From Shimia biformata (GTDB lineage: Bacteria; Pseudomonadota; Alphaproteobacteria; Rhodobacterales; Rhodobacteraceae): a DNA stretch of 64,000 nucleotides. Positions within the stretch are counted from its first letter, which is position 1; each line of letters starts with the position of its first letter. The stretch is from NCBI RefSeq assembly GCF_016888515.1, contig NZ_JAFEJK010000001.1, forward strand, positions 2,956,777 to 3,020,776, written 5' to 3'. The position numbers and the translations under genes are program-made. The notes under the pieces were generated by a model. The model ran no database searches. It worked only from the letters and a program-made list of their open reading frames with translations, and had not been told where the DNA came from. Shown in pieces: positions 19,930-28,483 of this stretch.

Positions 19930-20682
19930 TCAATGCCCGTTGATGCGGCGTTCCATCAAGTATTGATAGAAGGCGGGGGTGAGGCGGTTCAGAAGATAGG
20001 ACAGCCGCGAGACCCGGCCAACCGGGATGAAATCGCGGCCCCTCTCATGCCCTTTCAGGATGATCTCGGCGGCGGTGGTGGCATCCATTGCATCGATCCC
20101 GTCACTGGATGAACCGGGGCGCTCCAACCCATACTGCGCGGTCGCGCCGGGGTTGGTGGCGACGAATGAGGGCGCGGCGATGCGGACAGAGACCCCGTGC
20201 CGACGTTCCTCGGACCGAAGCGAGGAAAAGAACCCCTGAAGCGCGTGTTTGGAGGCGGCATAGGCGGTGCGGTGGTAAAGCGGCGCAAACCCCGCCACCG
20301 AGGACATGGCGAGATGGGTGCCCTTGGCGGCGCGCACGGGCATTAGAAGCGCCTGTGCCATGGTGATTGCGGCGAAGTAATTGACCTCGAACAGGCGACG
20401 ATGCGCGGCAAGGTCCTGAGTGCCGAACCCGCCGATCTGGGTGACGCCGGCGTTATAGATCACGAGGTCCAGATGCGGGTATTCGGCATTAAGCGCGGCG
20501 CAGAGGTTTTGCAGTTCGGCGGCGTCGGTGAGATCACATTGATGAAGGATGCGCGTATCGCTGGGTGTCAGCGTCGAAACGTCCCGATCCACCAGAACAA
20601 GACGCCAGCCGCGCCCCTCAAGCGCGTCAGCCAGCGCGCGCCCCAGCCCCCCGGCCCCGCCGGTAACCAATGCCGTCTTCAT
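19930..20682 (-). CDS. SDR family oxidoreductase
   Basis: 250 residues. TGGAGGLG near 7-14 binds the cofactor, VIYNAGVTQ follows, and Ser of SSVAG plus YAASK provide the catalytic triad. ATG 20682 is chosen because it makes an ATGA overlap with the upstream epimerase stop; an in-frame codon 6 residues earlier is possible. It is the last gene of a four-gene coupled operon led by a flavin monooxygenase. The substrate is unknown. Confidence 0.85.
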   Translation of the reverse strand: MKTALVTGGAGGLGRALADALEGRGWRLVLVDRDVSTLTPSDTRILHQCDLTDAAELQNLCAALNAEYPHLDLVIYNAGVTQIGGFGTQDLAAHRRLFEVNYFAAITMAQALLMPVRAAKGTHLAMSSVAGFAPLYHRTAYAASKHALQGFFSSLRSEERRHGVSVRIAAPSFVATNPGATAQYGLERPGSSSDGIDAMDATTAAEIILKGHERGRDFIPVGRVSRLSYLLNRLTPAFYQYLMERRINGH

Positions 20683-21608
20683 GCCGCCGCATCCCACCAC
20701 ATGCGAAACACCTCTTCCGAGGATTTCAGCGGCGTGTAGCCAAACGTGGATTTCAGGGCGGCATTGTCGAGAACCGGGCGGTATTGCAGGAAACGCACCT
20801 GTTCCGGCCCATAGCGCGACATGCCAAGCGGTTTTGCGACCGCCAGCGCCGCCTGAAGCGCGGCAGCGGGCAGGCGTAGCACGGGCTTTTCCATGATCCG
20901 CGCCAGGTCGCTGACCCCAAGCGCGCCGTCCCCGGCAACGTTGAAAATCCCGGGCGGACCGTCGGTGGCGGCGCGGGCCAGGATACGGGCAAGGTCATCT
21001 GTCCAGATGAAGACAAACGGGCTTTCGGCCCCGAACAGCGCCAGAAGGCGGGGTTTGCGAAACAGGTTGGTGATCTGATTCTCGCTGCCCGGTCCCAGAA
21101 CCGTGCCGACACGCAAAACCACCTGTTCCAGTTCGGGATGCTTTTGGCGAATGTCACCAAGGCGTTCCTCGACAAGGCGCTTGTGCCAGGAATAGGCGAA
21201 TTCGGGATTGCCGCGCACGGGGTCGCTTTCGACCAGCGGCACGGGGTTGTCGGCGTGATAGCCATAGGCCGCCCCGGACGAGGTCACGACCAGCCGCCGC
21301 ACGCCATTTGCTAGTGCCGCCTGCACCACGTTCTCAGTGCCGGTTACGTCGACCTTGTATGCGAATTCGCGCGTCGCCCCCTTGGGCGGGGTCACGATGG
21401 ACGCAAGGTGGATGATGACCTCGGGCCGTGTCGCGGCGATGACGCGTGCCGGATCGCCGCCGGTCACGTCCAGTGTTTCAAAGCGCATGCCGTCGGGCAG
21501 GTCGTCGATCGGGCGATGGTCGGTTGCGATGACCTCATGCCCCGCCAGCGTCGCAAGCAGCGCGCGCCCGACAAGACCGCCCGCGCCGGTGATCAGGATG
21601 CGCGTCAT
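20679..21608 (-). CDS. NAD-dependent epimerase/dehydratase family protein
   Basis: 309 residues, extended SDR. GAGGLVG at 8-14 binds NAD(P), HLASIVTPP follows, and the catalytic Ser and Tyr-Lys lie in VTSSGAAYG and YSWHKR. Both ends form ATGA overlaps with neighbours. In this catabolic-looking operon it could act as a 3-hydroxy dehydrogenase rather than a sugar epimerase; sequence does not decide. Confidence 0.8.
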   Translation of the reverse strand: MTRILITGAGGLVGRALLATLAGHEVIATDHRPIDDLPDGMRFETLDVTGGDPARVIAATRPEVIIHLASIVTPPKGATREFAYKVDVTGTENVVQAALANGVRRLVVTSSGAAYGYHADNPVPLVESDPVRGNPEFAYSWHKRLVEERLGDIRQKHPELEQVVLRVGTVLGPGSENQITNLFRKPRLLALFGAESPFVFIWTDDLARILARAATDGPPGIFNVAGDGALGVSDLARIMEKPVLRLPAAALQAALAVAKPLGMSRYGPEQVRFLQYRPVLDNAALKSTFGYTPLKSSEEVFRMWWDAAA

Positions 21609-22507
21609 CGTGCGGCCTTGGTCCGGGACCAGACAGCCGCCAGCGCCATGCCACTGAAGATGTGCCAGATGCCCCAGAAGGCCGCGACGACCGCCATTCC
21701 GCCAAGCCCGTGAAAGAAGGCAAAGATCAGGATCAGCCCAAGGCCCGAGTTCTGGATGCCGGTTTCGATGGTGATGGCACGGCGGTCAAACGGGCTGAGA
21801 CGCATGGCCGAGCCGACAAGGAAGCCACCCGCAAGCGCCAACCCGTTATGGGCAAAGACCAGAACCGCCACCAGCCCGGCATAAACAAGGAAATAAGACC
21901 AGTTCGCCGACAGCGCCGCGACGACAAAAGCGATGAAAATCGCCATCGACAGCCATTGCAGCGGGGTGCGCAGCCGTTTCGTGACATCCGGGCGCCGGAC
22001 GTTCAGTGTCACCCCCAGAGCCAAGGGCAGAACCAGCATCAGCCCCACGGTGATCGCCACCGAGATCGGATCGACCGACGTGGCGCGCAGGATCTCTCGG
22101 GTGGGTTCATAAAGGCTGCCCCAGAAGGCGATGTTCAGCGGGGTCAGAAAGATCGCCGCCACAGTCGAAAACGCCGTCAGGCTGACCGACAGCGCCGCAT
22201 TGCCCCCGGCGCGATGGGTGATGAAATTCGAGATATTGCCGCCGGGACAGGCGGCGACAAGGATCAGGCCCAGCGCGATCGACGGGATCGGCTGCGTCAG
22301 CAGGACCAGACCGAAAGTCAGAACCGGCAGCACGATGAATTGAGACAACAGCCCGGCGATCACCGGCTTCGGCGCTCGCGCCAGCCGCTTGAAATCTTCG
22401 GGCGTGAGGTCAATCGCGATCGAGAACATCACAACCGCCAGTATCCCGTTCAGCAGCATCAGCGAACCGGGTGAAAAATTCAGGACTACATCATCCACAG
22501 GGGTCAT
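21605..22507 (-). CDS. BASS family (bile acid:sodium symporter) transporter
   Basis: 300 residues with about nine or ten membrane segments. Conserved BASS motifs include AACPGGNISNFIT and ETGIQNSGLGLIL, the two sites of sodium/substrate binding. ATG 22507 gives an ATGA overlap with the monooxygenase stop. It likely imports an organic anion processed by the flanking oxidoreductases; the anion is unknown. Confidence 0.88.
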   Translation of the reverse strand: MTPVDDVVLNFSPGSLMLLNGILAVVMFSIAIDLTPEDFKRLARAPKPVIAGLLSQFIVLPVLTFGLVLLTQPIPSIALGLILVAACPGGNISNFITHRAGGNAALSVSLTAFSTVAAIFLTPLNIAFWGSLYEPTREILRATSVDPISVAITVGLMLVLPLALGVTLNVRRPDVTKRLRTPLQWLSMAIFIAFVVAALSANWSYFLVYAGLVAVLVFAHNGLALAGGFLVGSAMRLSPFDRRAITIETGIQNSGLGLILIFAFFHGLGGMAVVAAFWGIWHIFSGMALAAVWSRTKAAR

Positions 22508-23823
22508 GCGCGCGCTCCTTTCGACAGACGGTCGATCCAACCGGTGACGGCCCCGCGATAGGTGGCCTTGTCCACGTAATAGGCCATACGCGCCAGCTTG
22601 AGATAGTTCATTCCGCCGGTGGCCCGGTCAAAGGCGCCGGATTTCGCGGCTTTCAGCGCCTCGGCCTGCGGATCGCCGTCACGCAGACCACGCAGGTGGC
22701 GGGCTACCATTTCAGCCTGCTCGTGACGCCCCTGCCAGCCCAGCCCGGTCGCCTCGACCATGCCCAGCACGAACAGATCGTCGCGTTGGGGATGCATGGC
22801 GTTGAGGTAGAGATGCGGTGCATCGCCCTGCCAGTTCAACAGGGTGTCGTCGATGAACGGGTAATGCAACTTGTAGCCCGTCGCGGCGAGGATCATGTCA
22901 TACTCGCGACTGGTGCCGTTCTTGAAATGGACGGTGTTGCCCTCCAGCCGGTCGATATCGGCGCGCACTGTGATGTCGCCATGACCAGCGTGATACAGCA
23001 CCAGCGAATTGACGACCGGGTGACTTTCGTAAAGCGCATAGTCGGGTTTCGGGAAGCCATATTTCTCGGGCGTGCCGACAAACCACTTCAGGATCAGCCC
23101 GTCCACTTTGAGCTTCAACCACATCGGAAGCCTGATCTTGCCGCCCATCGTGTCGGCGGGCATGCCAAAGACGTATTTCGGCACGAAGTAATATCCCCGC
23201 CGCATCGAGATATCGCAGCTTGCCCCGTGATGCACCGCATCCACCGCGATGTCGCAGCCAGAGTTCCCGGCCCCGACGATCAGCACCCGTTTTCCGGCAA
23301 ACTGGGTGGGATTGCGATACTGGCTGGCATGGATCATCTCACCGGAAAACTCTCCGGCAAACCGCGGCATATTGGGTTCCGACAATGTGCCATTGGCGAT
23401 CAATACCCCGGCAAACACCGCCTCGTGTTCGCCCGCCGCGTCTCGCCAGACCACGCGCCAGCCGTCGCCATCCGCGCCGACGGGTTCGGTGCGTAGAACT
23501 TCGGCTCCAAAGATGTAGTGGCGGCGCAGGTCGAAGTGATCGGCGAAGTCGCGGAAATAGCGGGCCATTTCGCGGTGCGAGGGGTATTCGGCAACCTCGT
23601 CACGCATCGGGAAGTCGGTGAATTCCGTCATCCGCTTGGACGAGATCAGGTGCGCCGACTCATACATGGTCGAGCGCGGCGCATCGATGTCCCACAGCCC
23701 GCCGACATCGCTGTGCAGCTCAAACCCCTGAAAGGCGATGCCCTGTTCGGCCAGCACCTTGGCGGCAGCCAGGCCCATCGGCCCCGCCCCGATCAGGGCG
23801 AACCTGTTGCGTGTGTCGTCCAT
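22504..23823 (-). CDS. Flavin-containing monooxygenase
   Basis: 439 residues. FAD site GAGPMG at 12-17, NADPH site GAGNSG near 186, and between them FSGEMIHASQY, which fits the FMO/Baeyer-Villiger fingerprint FxGxxxHxxxY. An ATGYKLHYPF segment follows. Such enzymes oxygenate N or S atoms or insert oxygen next to ketones. It leads the operon that ends at 19930 and faces the TetR gene at 23884 across a palindromic region. Confidence 0.9.
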   Translation of the reverse strand: MDDTRNRFALIGAGPMGLAAAKVLAEQGIAFQGFELHSDVGGLWDIDAPRSTMYESAHLISSKRMTEFTDFPMRDEVAEYPSHREMARYFRDFADHFDLRRHYIFGAEVLRTEPVGADGDGWRVVWRDAAGEHEAVFAGVLIANGTLSEPNMPRFAGEFSGEMIHASQYRNPTQFAGKRVLIVGAGNSGCDIAVDAVHHGASCDISMRRGYYFVPKYVFGMPADTMGGKIRLPMWLKLKVDGLILKWFVGTPEKYGFPKPDYALYESHPVVNSLVLYHAGHGDITVRADIDRLEGNTVHFKNGTSREYDMILAATGYKLHYPFIDDTLLNWQGDAPHLYLNAMHPQRDDLFVLGMVEATGLGWQGRHEQAEMVARHLRGLRDGDPQAEALKAAKSGAFDRATGGMNYLKLARMAYYVDKATYRGAVTGWIDRLSKGARA

Positions 23824-23833
23824 ATATCCTCCC

Positions 23834-23856
23834 TCGTTCGATTTTAGATTGAACGA
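23834..23856. promoter_or_regulatory. Putative TetR operator upstream of FMO operon
   Basis: TCGTTC-N11-GAACGA inverted repeat in the 60-nt gap between divergent FMO and TetR genes, overlapped by ATTG-N10-CAAT (23848-23865). The gap is so short that one bound regulator could control both directions. The role is inferred. Confidence 0.45.
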
Positions 23857-23883
23857 ACGTCCAATTTAAGGCAAGAGGAATCC

Positions 23884-24576
23884 ATGACCCAAGAGTTTCT
23901 GGAAGAAAAACAACGGCAAAGGGCGCCTTCACAAAAGGCGCTGGCCACGCGCGAACGCATTTTCGATGCCGCCGAACGGGTCTTTGCAGCCGAGGGATTC
24001 GATGCGGCAGGCATGCGATCGATCGCGGCCCAAGCCGGGGTGCGGCTGGGCCTTGTCAGCCACCACGGGGGCAGCAAAGAGGAACTGTTCTGGAAAGTGG
24101 TCGCACGGCGGGCGGATCAGTTGTCGGCGCTGCGGCTGACCGCGCTGCAATCGCGCAAGGCACAAGGCCCCATCACCCTGACCGCGCTGCTGGAATGCTT
24201 CTTTGGCCCCTACCTGGAAAAGGCCGAGGTCGGCGGGCGGCAATGGCTGGCCTATGCCCGGATCGTGGCGATGGTCTCGGCCGATCCGCGCTGGCGCGAA
24301 CTGGCCGCGGTCTGTTTCGACCCCACTGCAGGCCGTTTCATCGACGAGATTTCAGCGCTGTACCCGACCGCCCCGCGTCCGGCGGTGGCGGCGGGATTTG
24401 TCTATTCGGTCTCGGCGATGCTGGCGCTTCTGACCTCGCGCTGGCGGATCGCCGCCCTTGGCGACCCGCGCGATGACGCCGCCAGCCATCTGGACGAATT
24501 GGTGACCTTCTGCGCCGCCGGGATCGACGCCAGCCTGCGCCGCGCTCAGGGCATCAGCACGGCGGCGCGGTCATAG
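23884..24576 (+). CDS. TetR/AcrR family transcriptional regulator
   Basis: 230 residues. Helix-turn-helix MRSIAAQAGVRLGLVSHHGGSK after ATRERIFDAAERVFAAEGF. The recognition helix is unusual in having SHHGGSK where most TetR proteins have YYHFxSK. It is divergent from the FMO operon and probably represses it. Its 3' end overlaps the convergent secreted-protein gene by 31 nt. Confidence 0.88.
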   Translation: MTQEFLEEKQRQRAPSQKALATRERIFDAAERVFAAEGFDAAGMRSIAAQAGVRLGLVSHHGGSKEELFWKVVARRADQLSALRLTALQSRKAQGPITLTALLECFFGPYLEKAEVGGRQWLAYARIVAMVSADPRWRELAAVCFDPTAGRFIDEISALYPTAPRPAVAAGFVYSVSAMLALLTSRWRIAALGDPRDDAASHLDELVTFCAAGIDASLRRAQGISTAARS

Positions 24577-24986
24577 GTGACCGTATCGGTGCCCATGTCG
24601 TCATACAGCACCTCGATCTCGACCGACTGGACCGAACCGAGGTCATATTCGACATAGATCTGGTCGCCCTCTTTCAGCGCGTTCACAGACGGTTCGTCGG
24701 CGTAACAAGGCGCCATCGGCCAGACCTGCATCTCACCGCCATTGACCGAAAACCTGATCTGGTGCAGCGCGCATCGCCACGACAGAAGCTGGGTCAGATA
24801 GACCAGGTCGCGGCCATCATATTCGCGCACGGCGACCCAACTGCCCTTGGTGGCGTCCAGGATCATCCGCGTCTCGGTGGCATTGAGGAACTTGCCCGTC
24901 GGGGACTGATCCTCGGCCTCGAAATGGCCGTCCGCCGCCGCACCCGTCGCAAAAAGCCATGCCGCGATCAAGAAAAACCTATTCAT
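24546..24986 (-). CDS. Secreted hypothetical protein
   Basis: 146 residues. ATG 24986 follows CAGGAGGTTGTA, and the product starts with a signal peptide MNRFFLIAAWLFATGAAA. Two cysteines (SWRCALHQ and MAPCYADE) could form a disulfide. The C-terminal half is rich in acidic and beta-prone residues (YVEYDLGSVQSVEIEVLYDD). No family is recognised. It overlaps the TetR gene tail to tail. Confidence 0.6.
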   Translation of the reverse strand: MNRFFLIAAWLFATGAAADGHFEAEDQSPTGKFLNATETRMILDATKGSWVAVREYDGRDLVYLTQLLSWRCALHQIRFSVNGGEMQVWPMAPCYADEPSVNALKEGDQIYVEYDLGSVQSVEIEVLYDDMGTDTVTYDRAAVLMP

Positions 24987-25102
24987 TACAACCTCCTGTT
25001 TCCAAAATCTCACGCGATGGGTGAAGCGGGCAAACACATCTTTTGCCCCACCGTCCCGCCGCTTATAGTAATGTCAAAACAGGGTGCAGGGCTGCAGGGC
25101 AA

Positions 25103-26107
25103 ATGGCAAGGAAAGCGTCGGGAAAAACCCGGTTCAACATCATGATCGTTGGCCAGGGCGGACGCCTGCAATACGAGGCGTGCCTTTTTGCGGCCTCTCT
25201 GCGCGCCGCAAACCCGAACTTTGCGGGCCGCCTGTTCGTCGCCGAACCGCAACCGGGTCCGCTCTGGGAAAACGACCCGCGCATTCACAACCCGGCCGTG
25301 CTTGACCTGCTGAGCGACCTTGGCGCCGAAATCCTGCCGTTCGACTCTCACGCCTTCGGCCAGACTTACCCCTATGGCAACAAGATCGAGGCACTTCTGG
25401 CCCTGCCCAAAGGTGAACCGTTCCTGTTTCTGGACACCGACACGCTGGTTCTTGGCGACCTGGACACAGTCCCTTTCGACTTCGACCTTCCCTCGGCCAG
25501 CCTGAAGGTCGAAGGCACCTGGCCCGAGATCGAACTTTACGGGCCGGGTTATACCGAAACGTGGAAATCGCTTTACGACCGGTTCGGCCTAGACTTCGAA
25601 AGCTCGCTCGACCTGTCGCAACCCGACGAATACTGGCGCCGTTACCTCTATTTCAACGCTGGTTTCTTCTATTACCGCTGCCCGCATGAATTCGGTCAGC
25701 GCTTCCTCGACTACGCCACCGAAATTCGCGACAACCCGCCCCGCGAATTGGTGTGCCAGTCCCTGAACCCGTGGCTGGATCAGGTCGCGCTGCCGCTCGT
25801 CATCCACAGTTTCGGCGGTGGGCGTGACGCGCTTGAACCCGGCTATCTCGATGGCGATGTGACCTGCCATTACCGCCTTCTGCCCCTGCTCTACGCCCGC
25901 GAAAACGACCGCGTTGTCGAGGCACTGGAACAGGTGACGGCGCCGAACCGGATCAAGAAGGTGCTGAAGCAATACGACCCGTTCAAGCGCATGATCTATC
26001 AGGCGCGCGGCCACAAGGTGCGCGCGCTGTTTGACCAGGACAACCTGCCCCGCAAGGAACGCGCCCTCCGCAACACGATCAAGCGCAACGGCTTCTGGAT
26101 GCGCTGA
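25103..26107 (+). CDS. Glycosyltransferase-like (GT-A type) protein
   Basis: 334 residues from the ATG at 25103. The hydrophobic strand plus acidic motif FLFLDTDTLVLGDL near residue 110 matches the DxD metal site of GT-A glycosyltransferases, and YNAGFFYYRCP/FNAGFFYY-type wording is common in galactosyltransferase-like proteins. A basic C-terminus (ERALRNTIKRNGFWMR) could bind membrane. No signal peptide. The acceptor and donor are unknown; no glycan cluster surrounds it. Confidence 0.55.
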   Translation: MARKASGKTRFNIMIVGQGGRLQYEACLFAASLRAANPNFAGRLFVAEPQPGPLWENDPRIHNPAVLDLLSDLGAEILPFDSHAFGQTYPYGNKIEALLALPKGEPFLFLDTDTLVLGDLDTVPFDFDLPSASLKVEGTWPEIELYGPGYTETWKSLYDRFGLDFESSLDLSQPDEYWRRYLYFNAGFFYYRCPHEFGQRFLDYATEIRDNPPRELVCQSLNPWLDQVALPLVIHSFGGGRDALEPGYLDGDVTCHYRLLPLLYARENDRVVEALEQVTAPNRIKKVLKQYDPFKRMIYQARGHKVRALFDQDNLPRKERALRNTIKRNGFWMR

Positions 26108-26125
26108 CAACCTTTTTTGGCCAAC

Positions 26126-26189
26126 CCTTTTTGCTGGTCAGAAATACCCCGGGGGTGAATTGGCGCAGCCAAGAGGGGGCAGCGCCCCC
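26126..26189. repeat. Dispersed intergenic repeat, copy 2 (inverted)
   Basis: Inverted version of the element at 19875: CCTTTTTGCTGGTC, then AAATACCCCGGGGGTG, a 17-nt insertion, and the hairpin GGGGGC-AGC-GCCCCC at 26175-26189. It lies between the glycosyltransferase-like gene and metY and runs directly into the C17G13 tract. Confidence 0.6.
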
Positions 26190-26190
26190 G

Positions 26191-26220
26191 CCCCCCCCCC
26201 CCCCCCCGGGGGGGGGGGGG
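26191..26220. repeat. C17G13 homopolymer palindrome
   Basis: Seventeen C residues followed directly by thirteen G residues. It could fold into a 13-bp G:C hairpin, but such a tract is also a classic sign of a misassembled or poorly resolved join. It sits 13 nt upstream of the only usable metY start codon. Confidence 0.9.
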
Positions 26221-26232
26221 CAATGGCGAGCC

Positions 26233-27579
26233 ATGACCAGTCGCGTAAAACCTTCAACAAGCAGTTTAGGTCGGGGGGAGAATTGGAAGTCCGCCGGGCC
26301 GGCCAGGGGGGTCGACACGCTTCAAATCCACGCGGGCGCCCGCCCCGATCCCGCGACCGGCGCGCGCCAGACGCCGATCTACCAGACCACGGCCTATGTC
26401 TTCCGCGATGCCGAACACGCCGCCGCGTTGTTCAACCTTCAGGAAGTGGGTTTCATCTATTCCCGCCTGACCAACCCCACGGTCGCGGTGCTGCAGGAAC
26501 GGATTGCCACGCTGGAAGGCGGCGTCGGGGCGGTCTGCTGCTCGTCCGGGCATGCGGCGCAGATCATGGCGCTGTTTCCACTGATGGGACCGGGCACCAA
26601 CGTGGTCGCCTCGACCCGCCTCTACGGTGGCACGGTCACCCAGTTCAGCCAGACCATCAAGCGCTTCGGCTGGTCGGCGACCTTTGTCGATTTCGATGAC
26701 GAGGCTGCCGTTGCCGCCGCCATCAACGAGGACACCCGTGCGGTTTTCTGTGAATCCATCGCCAACCCCGGCGGCTATATCACCGACATCCCGGCGATTG
26801 CCAAAATCGCCGACAAGGCCGGGATCCCGCTGATTGTCGACAACACCTCGGCCACGCCTTACCTGTGCAACCCGATCAGCCTCGGCGCGACGCTGGTGGT
26901 GCATTCGACCACGAAATACCTGACCGGCAATGGCACCGTGACCGGCGGCTGCGTGGTGGATTCAGGCAAATTCGACTGGTCCGCCAATGACAAGTTCCCC
27001 TCGCTCAGCCAGCCGGAACCGGCCTATCACGGGCTCAAGTTCCACGAGACCTTCGGCCCGCTGGCCTTTACCTTCCACGGCATCGCCATCGGCCTGCGCG
27101 ACCTTGGCATGACCATGAACCCGCAGGCGGCGCATTACACGCTGATGGGGATCGAGACCCTGTCCCTGCGCATGGAACGCCATGTCGAAAACGCCGAAAA
27201 GGTAGCCAACTGGCTGGAAGGCCACGAAAACGTCGATTACGTCACATATGCCGGGCTCGACTCGTCACCTTACAAGGCGCGTGTCGGCACGATCTGTCCC
27301 AAGGGGGCGGGCGCGCTGTTCACCGTGGCGCTGAAAGGGGGCTATGACGCCTGCGTCAAGTTCGTCGACAGCCTCGAAATCTTCAGCCACGTCGCGAACC
27401 TAGGCGACACCCGGTCTCTGGTGATCCACTCTGCCTCGACCACCCACCGACAGCTGACGCCGGAACAACAGGAAGCGGCGGGCGCCGGGCCTAATGTCGT
27501 GCGTATCTCGATCGGGATTGAGGATGCCGACGACCTGATCCGGGATCTCGACAAGGCGCTGAAACGCGCTCACGCCTGA
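26233..27579 (+). CDS. metY: O-acetylhomoserine sulfhydrylase family (MetY-like)
   Basis: 448 residues as called. PLP-dependent Cys/Met metabolism fold: IHAGARPDPATGARQTPIYQ, SSGHAAQ, and the PLP lysine in VVHSTTKYLTGNG. It would make homocysteine from O-acetylhomoserine and sulfide. The N-terminus is doubtful: homologues begin a few residues before DTLQIHAG, yet the only in-frame ATG (26233) adds about 25 unfamiliar residues rich in Ser, Gly and Arg, just after the C17G13 tract. An indel or misassembly may have altered the start. No SAM-II riboswitch is visible upstream. A terminator follows. Confidence 0.88.
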   Translation: MTSRVKPSTSSLGRGENWKSAGPARGVDTLQIHAGARPDPATGARQTPIYQTTAYVFRDAEHAAALFNLQEVGFIYSRLTNPTVAVLQERIATLEGGVGAVCCSSGHAAQIMALFPLMGPGTNVVASTRLYGGTVTQFSQTIKRFGWSATFVDFDDEAAVAAAINEDTRAVFCESIANPGGYITDIPAIAKIADKAGIPLIVDNTSATPYLCNPISLGATLVVHSTTKYLTGNGTVTGGCVVDSGKFDWSANDKFPSLSQPEPAYHGLKFHETFGPLAFTFHGIAIGLRDLGMTMNPQAAHYTLMGIETLSLRMERHVENAEKVANWLEGHENVDYVTYAGLDSSPYKARVGTICPKGAGALFTVALKGGYDACVKFVDSLEIFSHVANLGDTRSLVIHSASTTHRQLTPEQQEAAGAGPNVVRISIGIEDADDLIRDLDKALKRAHA

Positions 27580-27597
27580 CCAGTGACGCATTGAAGC

Positions 27598-27628
27598 AAA
27601 GGCCGCGCGTTTCCCCGCGCGGCCTTTT
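27598..27628 (+). terminator. Intrinsic terminator after metY
   Basis: GGCCGCGCG / CGCGCGGCC 9-bp stem with a TTTCCC loop, extended by AAA/TTT and followed by TTTTGTG. Because it is symmetric (AAA before, TTT after) it may also serve the convergent SIMPL gene. Confidence 0.85.
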
Positions 27629-27636
27629 GTGTTGGG

Positions 27637-28320
27637 TTATTCCGCGATCTCGAAAATGACCGAGACCCGCGCCTCCAGCGAAACCTCTCCGGCGGCGACA
27701 GGAACGCCAGCACTGTCAGCGGCCATGGCGCGTTCCATCATCACCGGGCGCGGCGCCGGTGAGCCCGCCTCGGAAATCAGCACAACCGCCCCAAGCTTGA
27801 CCCCGGCGGCCTCGGCGTAAAGCTCGGCCTTTTCGCGGGCATCCGCGACGGCGGCACGGCGGGCATCCTGCATCAGCGGCTTGGGGTTCTGGACGGTGAA
27901 TTGCAGCCCCGAGAACTGGTTGGCACCGTCCTTCAACACGGCATCAAGGACGCCGCCCAGCGCCAGCATGTCCCGGACCCGCACCGTCACCCGGTTGCTG
28001 GCCGAAAAGCCGGTAATCCTGCGCGTGTCGCCAGAGTTGTAATTGGACCAGACGGGATGCAGCGACAGATCGCTTGTCTGCATGTCGCGCGGCGCGATCC
28101 CGGCCCGACCCAGACGTGAAAGGATGGCGTGTGTGATATCGCTGACCTGCTGCATGGCGTCGCGCGCTGTGTCTGCCTGCGCCTCGGCGCCCAGCGTGAT
28201 CACCGCCATGTCGGGCGCGGCCTCGACCGTTCCGATCCCTGTGACCTCGATCCTGCCGGCGTCTGCGAATGCGGGACCGGACAACCCGGCCACCAGAAAA
28301 ATGACTGCAAAAAGACGCAT
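27637..28320 (-). CDS. SIMPL (DUF541) periplasmic protein
   Basis: 227-228 residues with a signal peptide MRLFAVIFLVAGLSGPAFA. The mature part starts RIEVTGIGTVEAAPDMAVIT, the standard opening of SIMPL-domain proteins, and ends with the LEARVSVIFEI strand. ATG 28320 has a G-rich stretch upstream. SIMPL proteins are exported and of poorly defined function; some are linked to outer-membrane or oxidative stress. It is divergent from the large fusion protein at 28484. Confidence 0.85.
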   Translation of the reverse strand: MRLFAVIFLVAGLSGPAFADAGRIEVTGIGTVEAAPDMAVITLGAEAQADTARDAMQQVSDITHAILSRLGRAGIAPRDMQTSDLSLHPVWSNYNSGDTRRITGFSASNRVTVRVRDMLALGGVLDAVLKDGANQFSGLQFTVQNPKPLMQDARRAAVADAREKAELYAEAAGVKLGAVVLISEAGSPAPRPVMMERAMAADSAGVPVAAGEVSLEARVSVIFEIAE

Positions 28321-28483
28321 CGCGCCCCCCCTTGTTTGACCTCGTGCCTCCAATCTAGAGGCTGGCGCGCCCGAACCCGACCCCGCCCCCGGTCTTTTTC
28401 TTTGCCTCGGCGGATTCCTGCTATAAAATCGCCGTGTTATCGGGCAATCTTCGTCTGATGGGGACCGAGGAACCAACAGGAAT

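Noticed and set aside
26108-26232. SAM-II riboswitch before metY
   Set aside because: None of the conserved SAM-II core could be found; the region holds only the dispersed repeat and the C17G13 tract.
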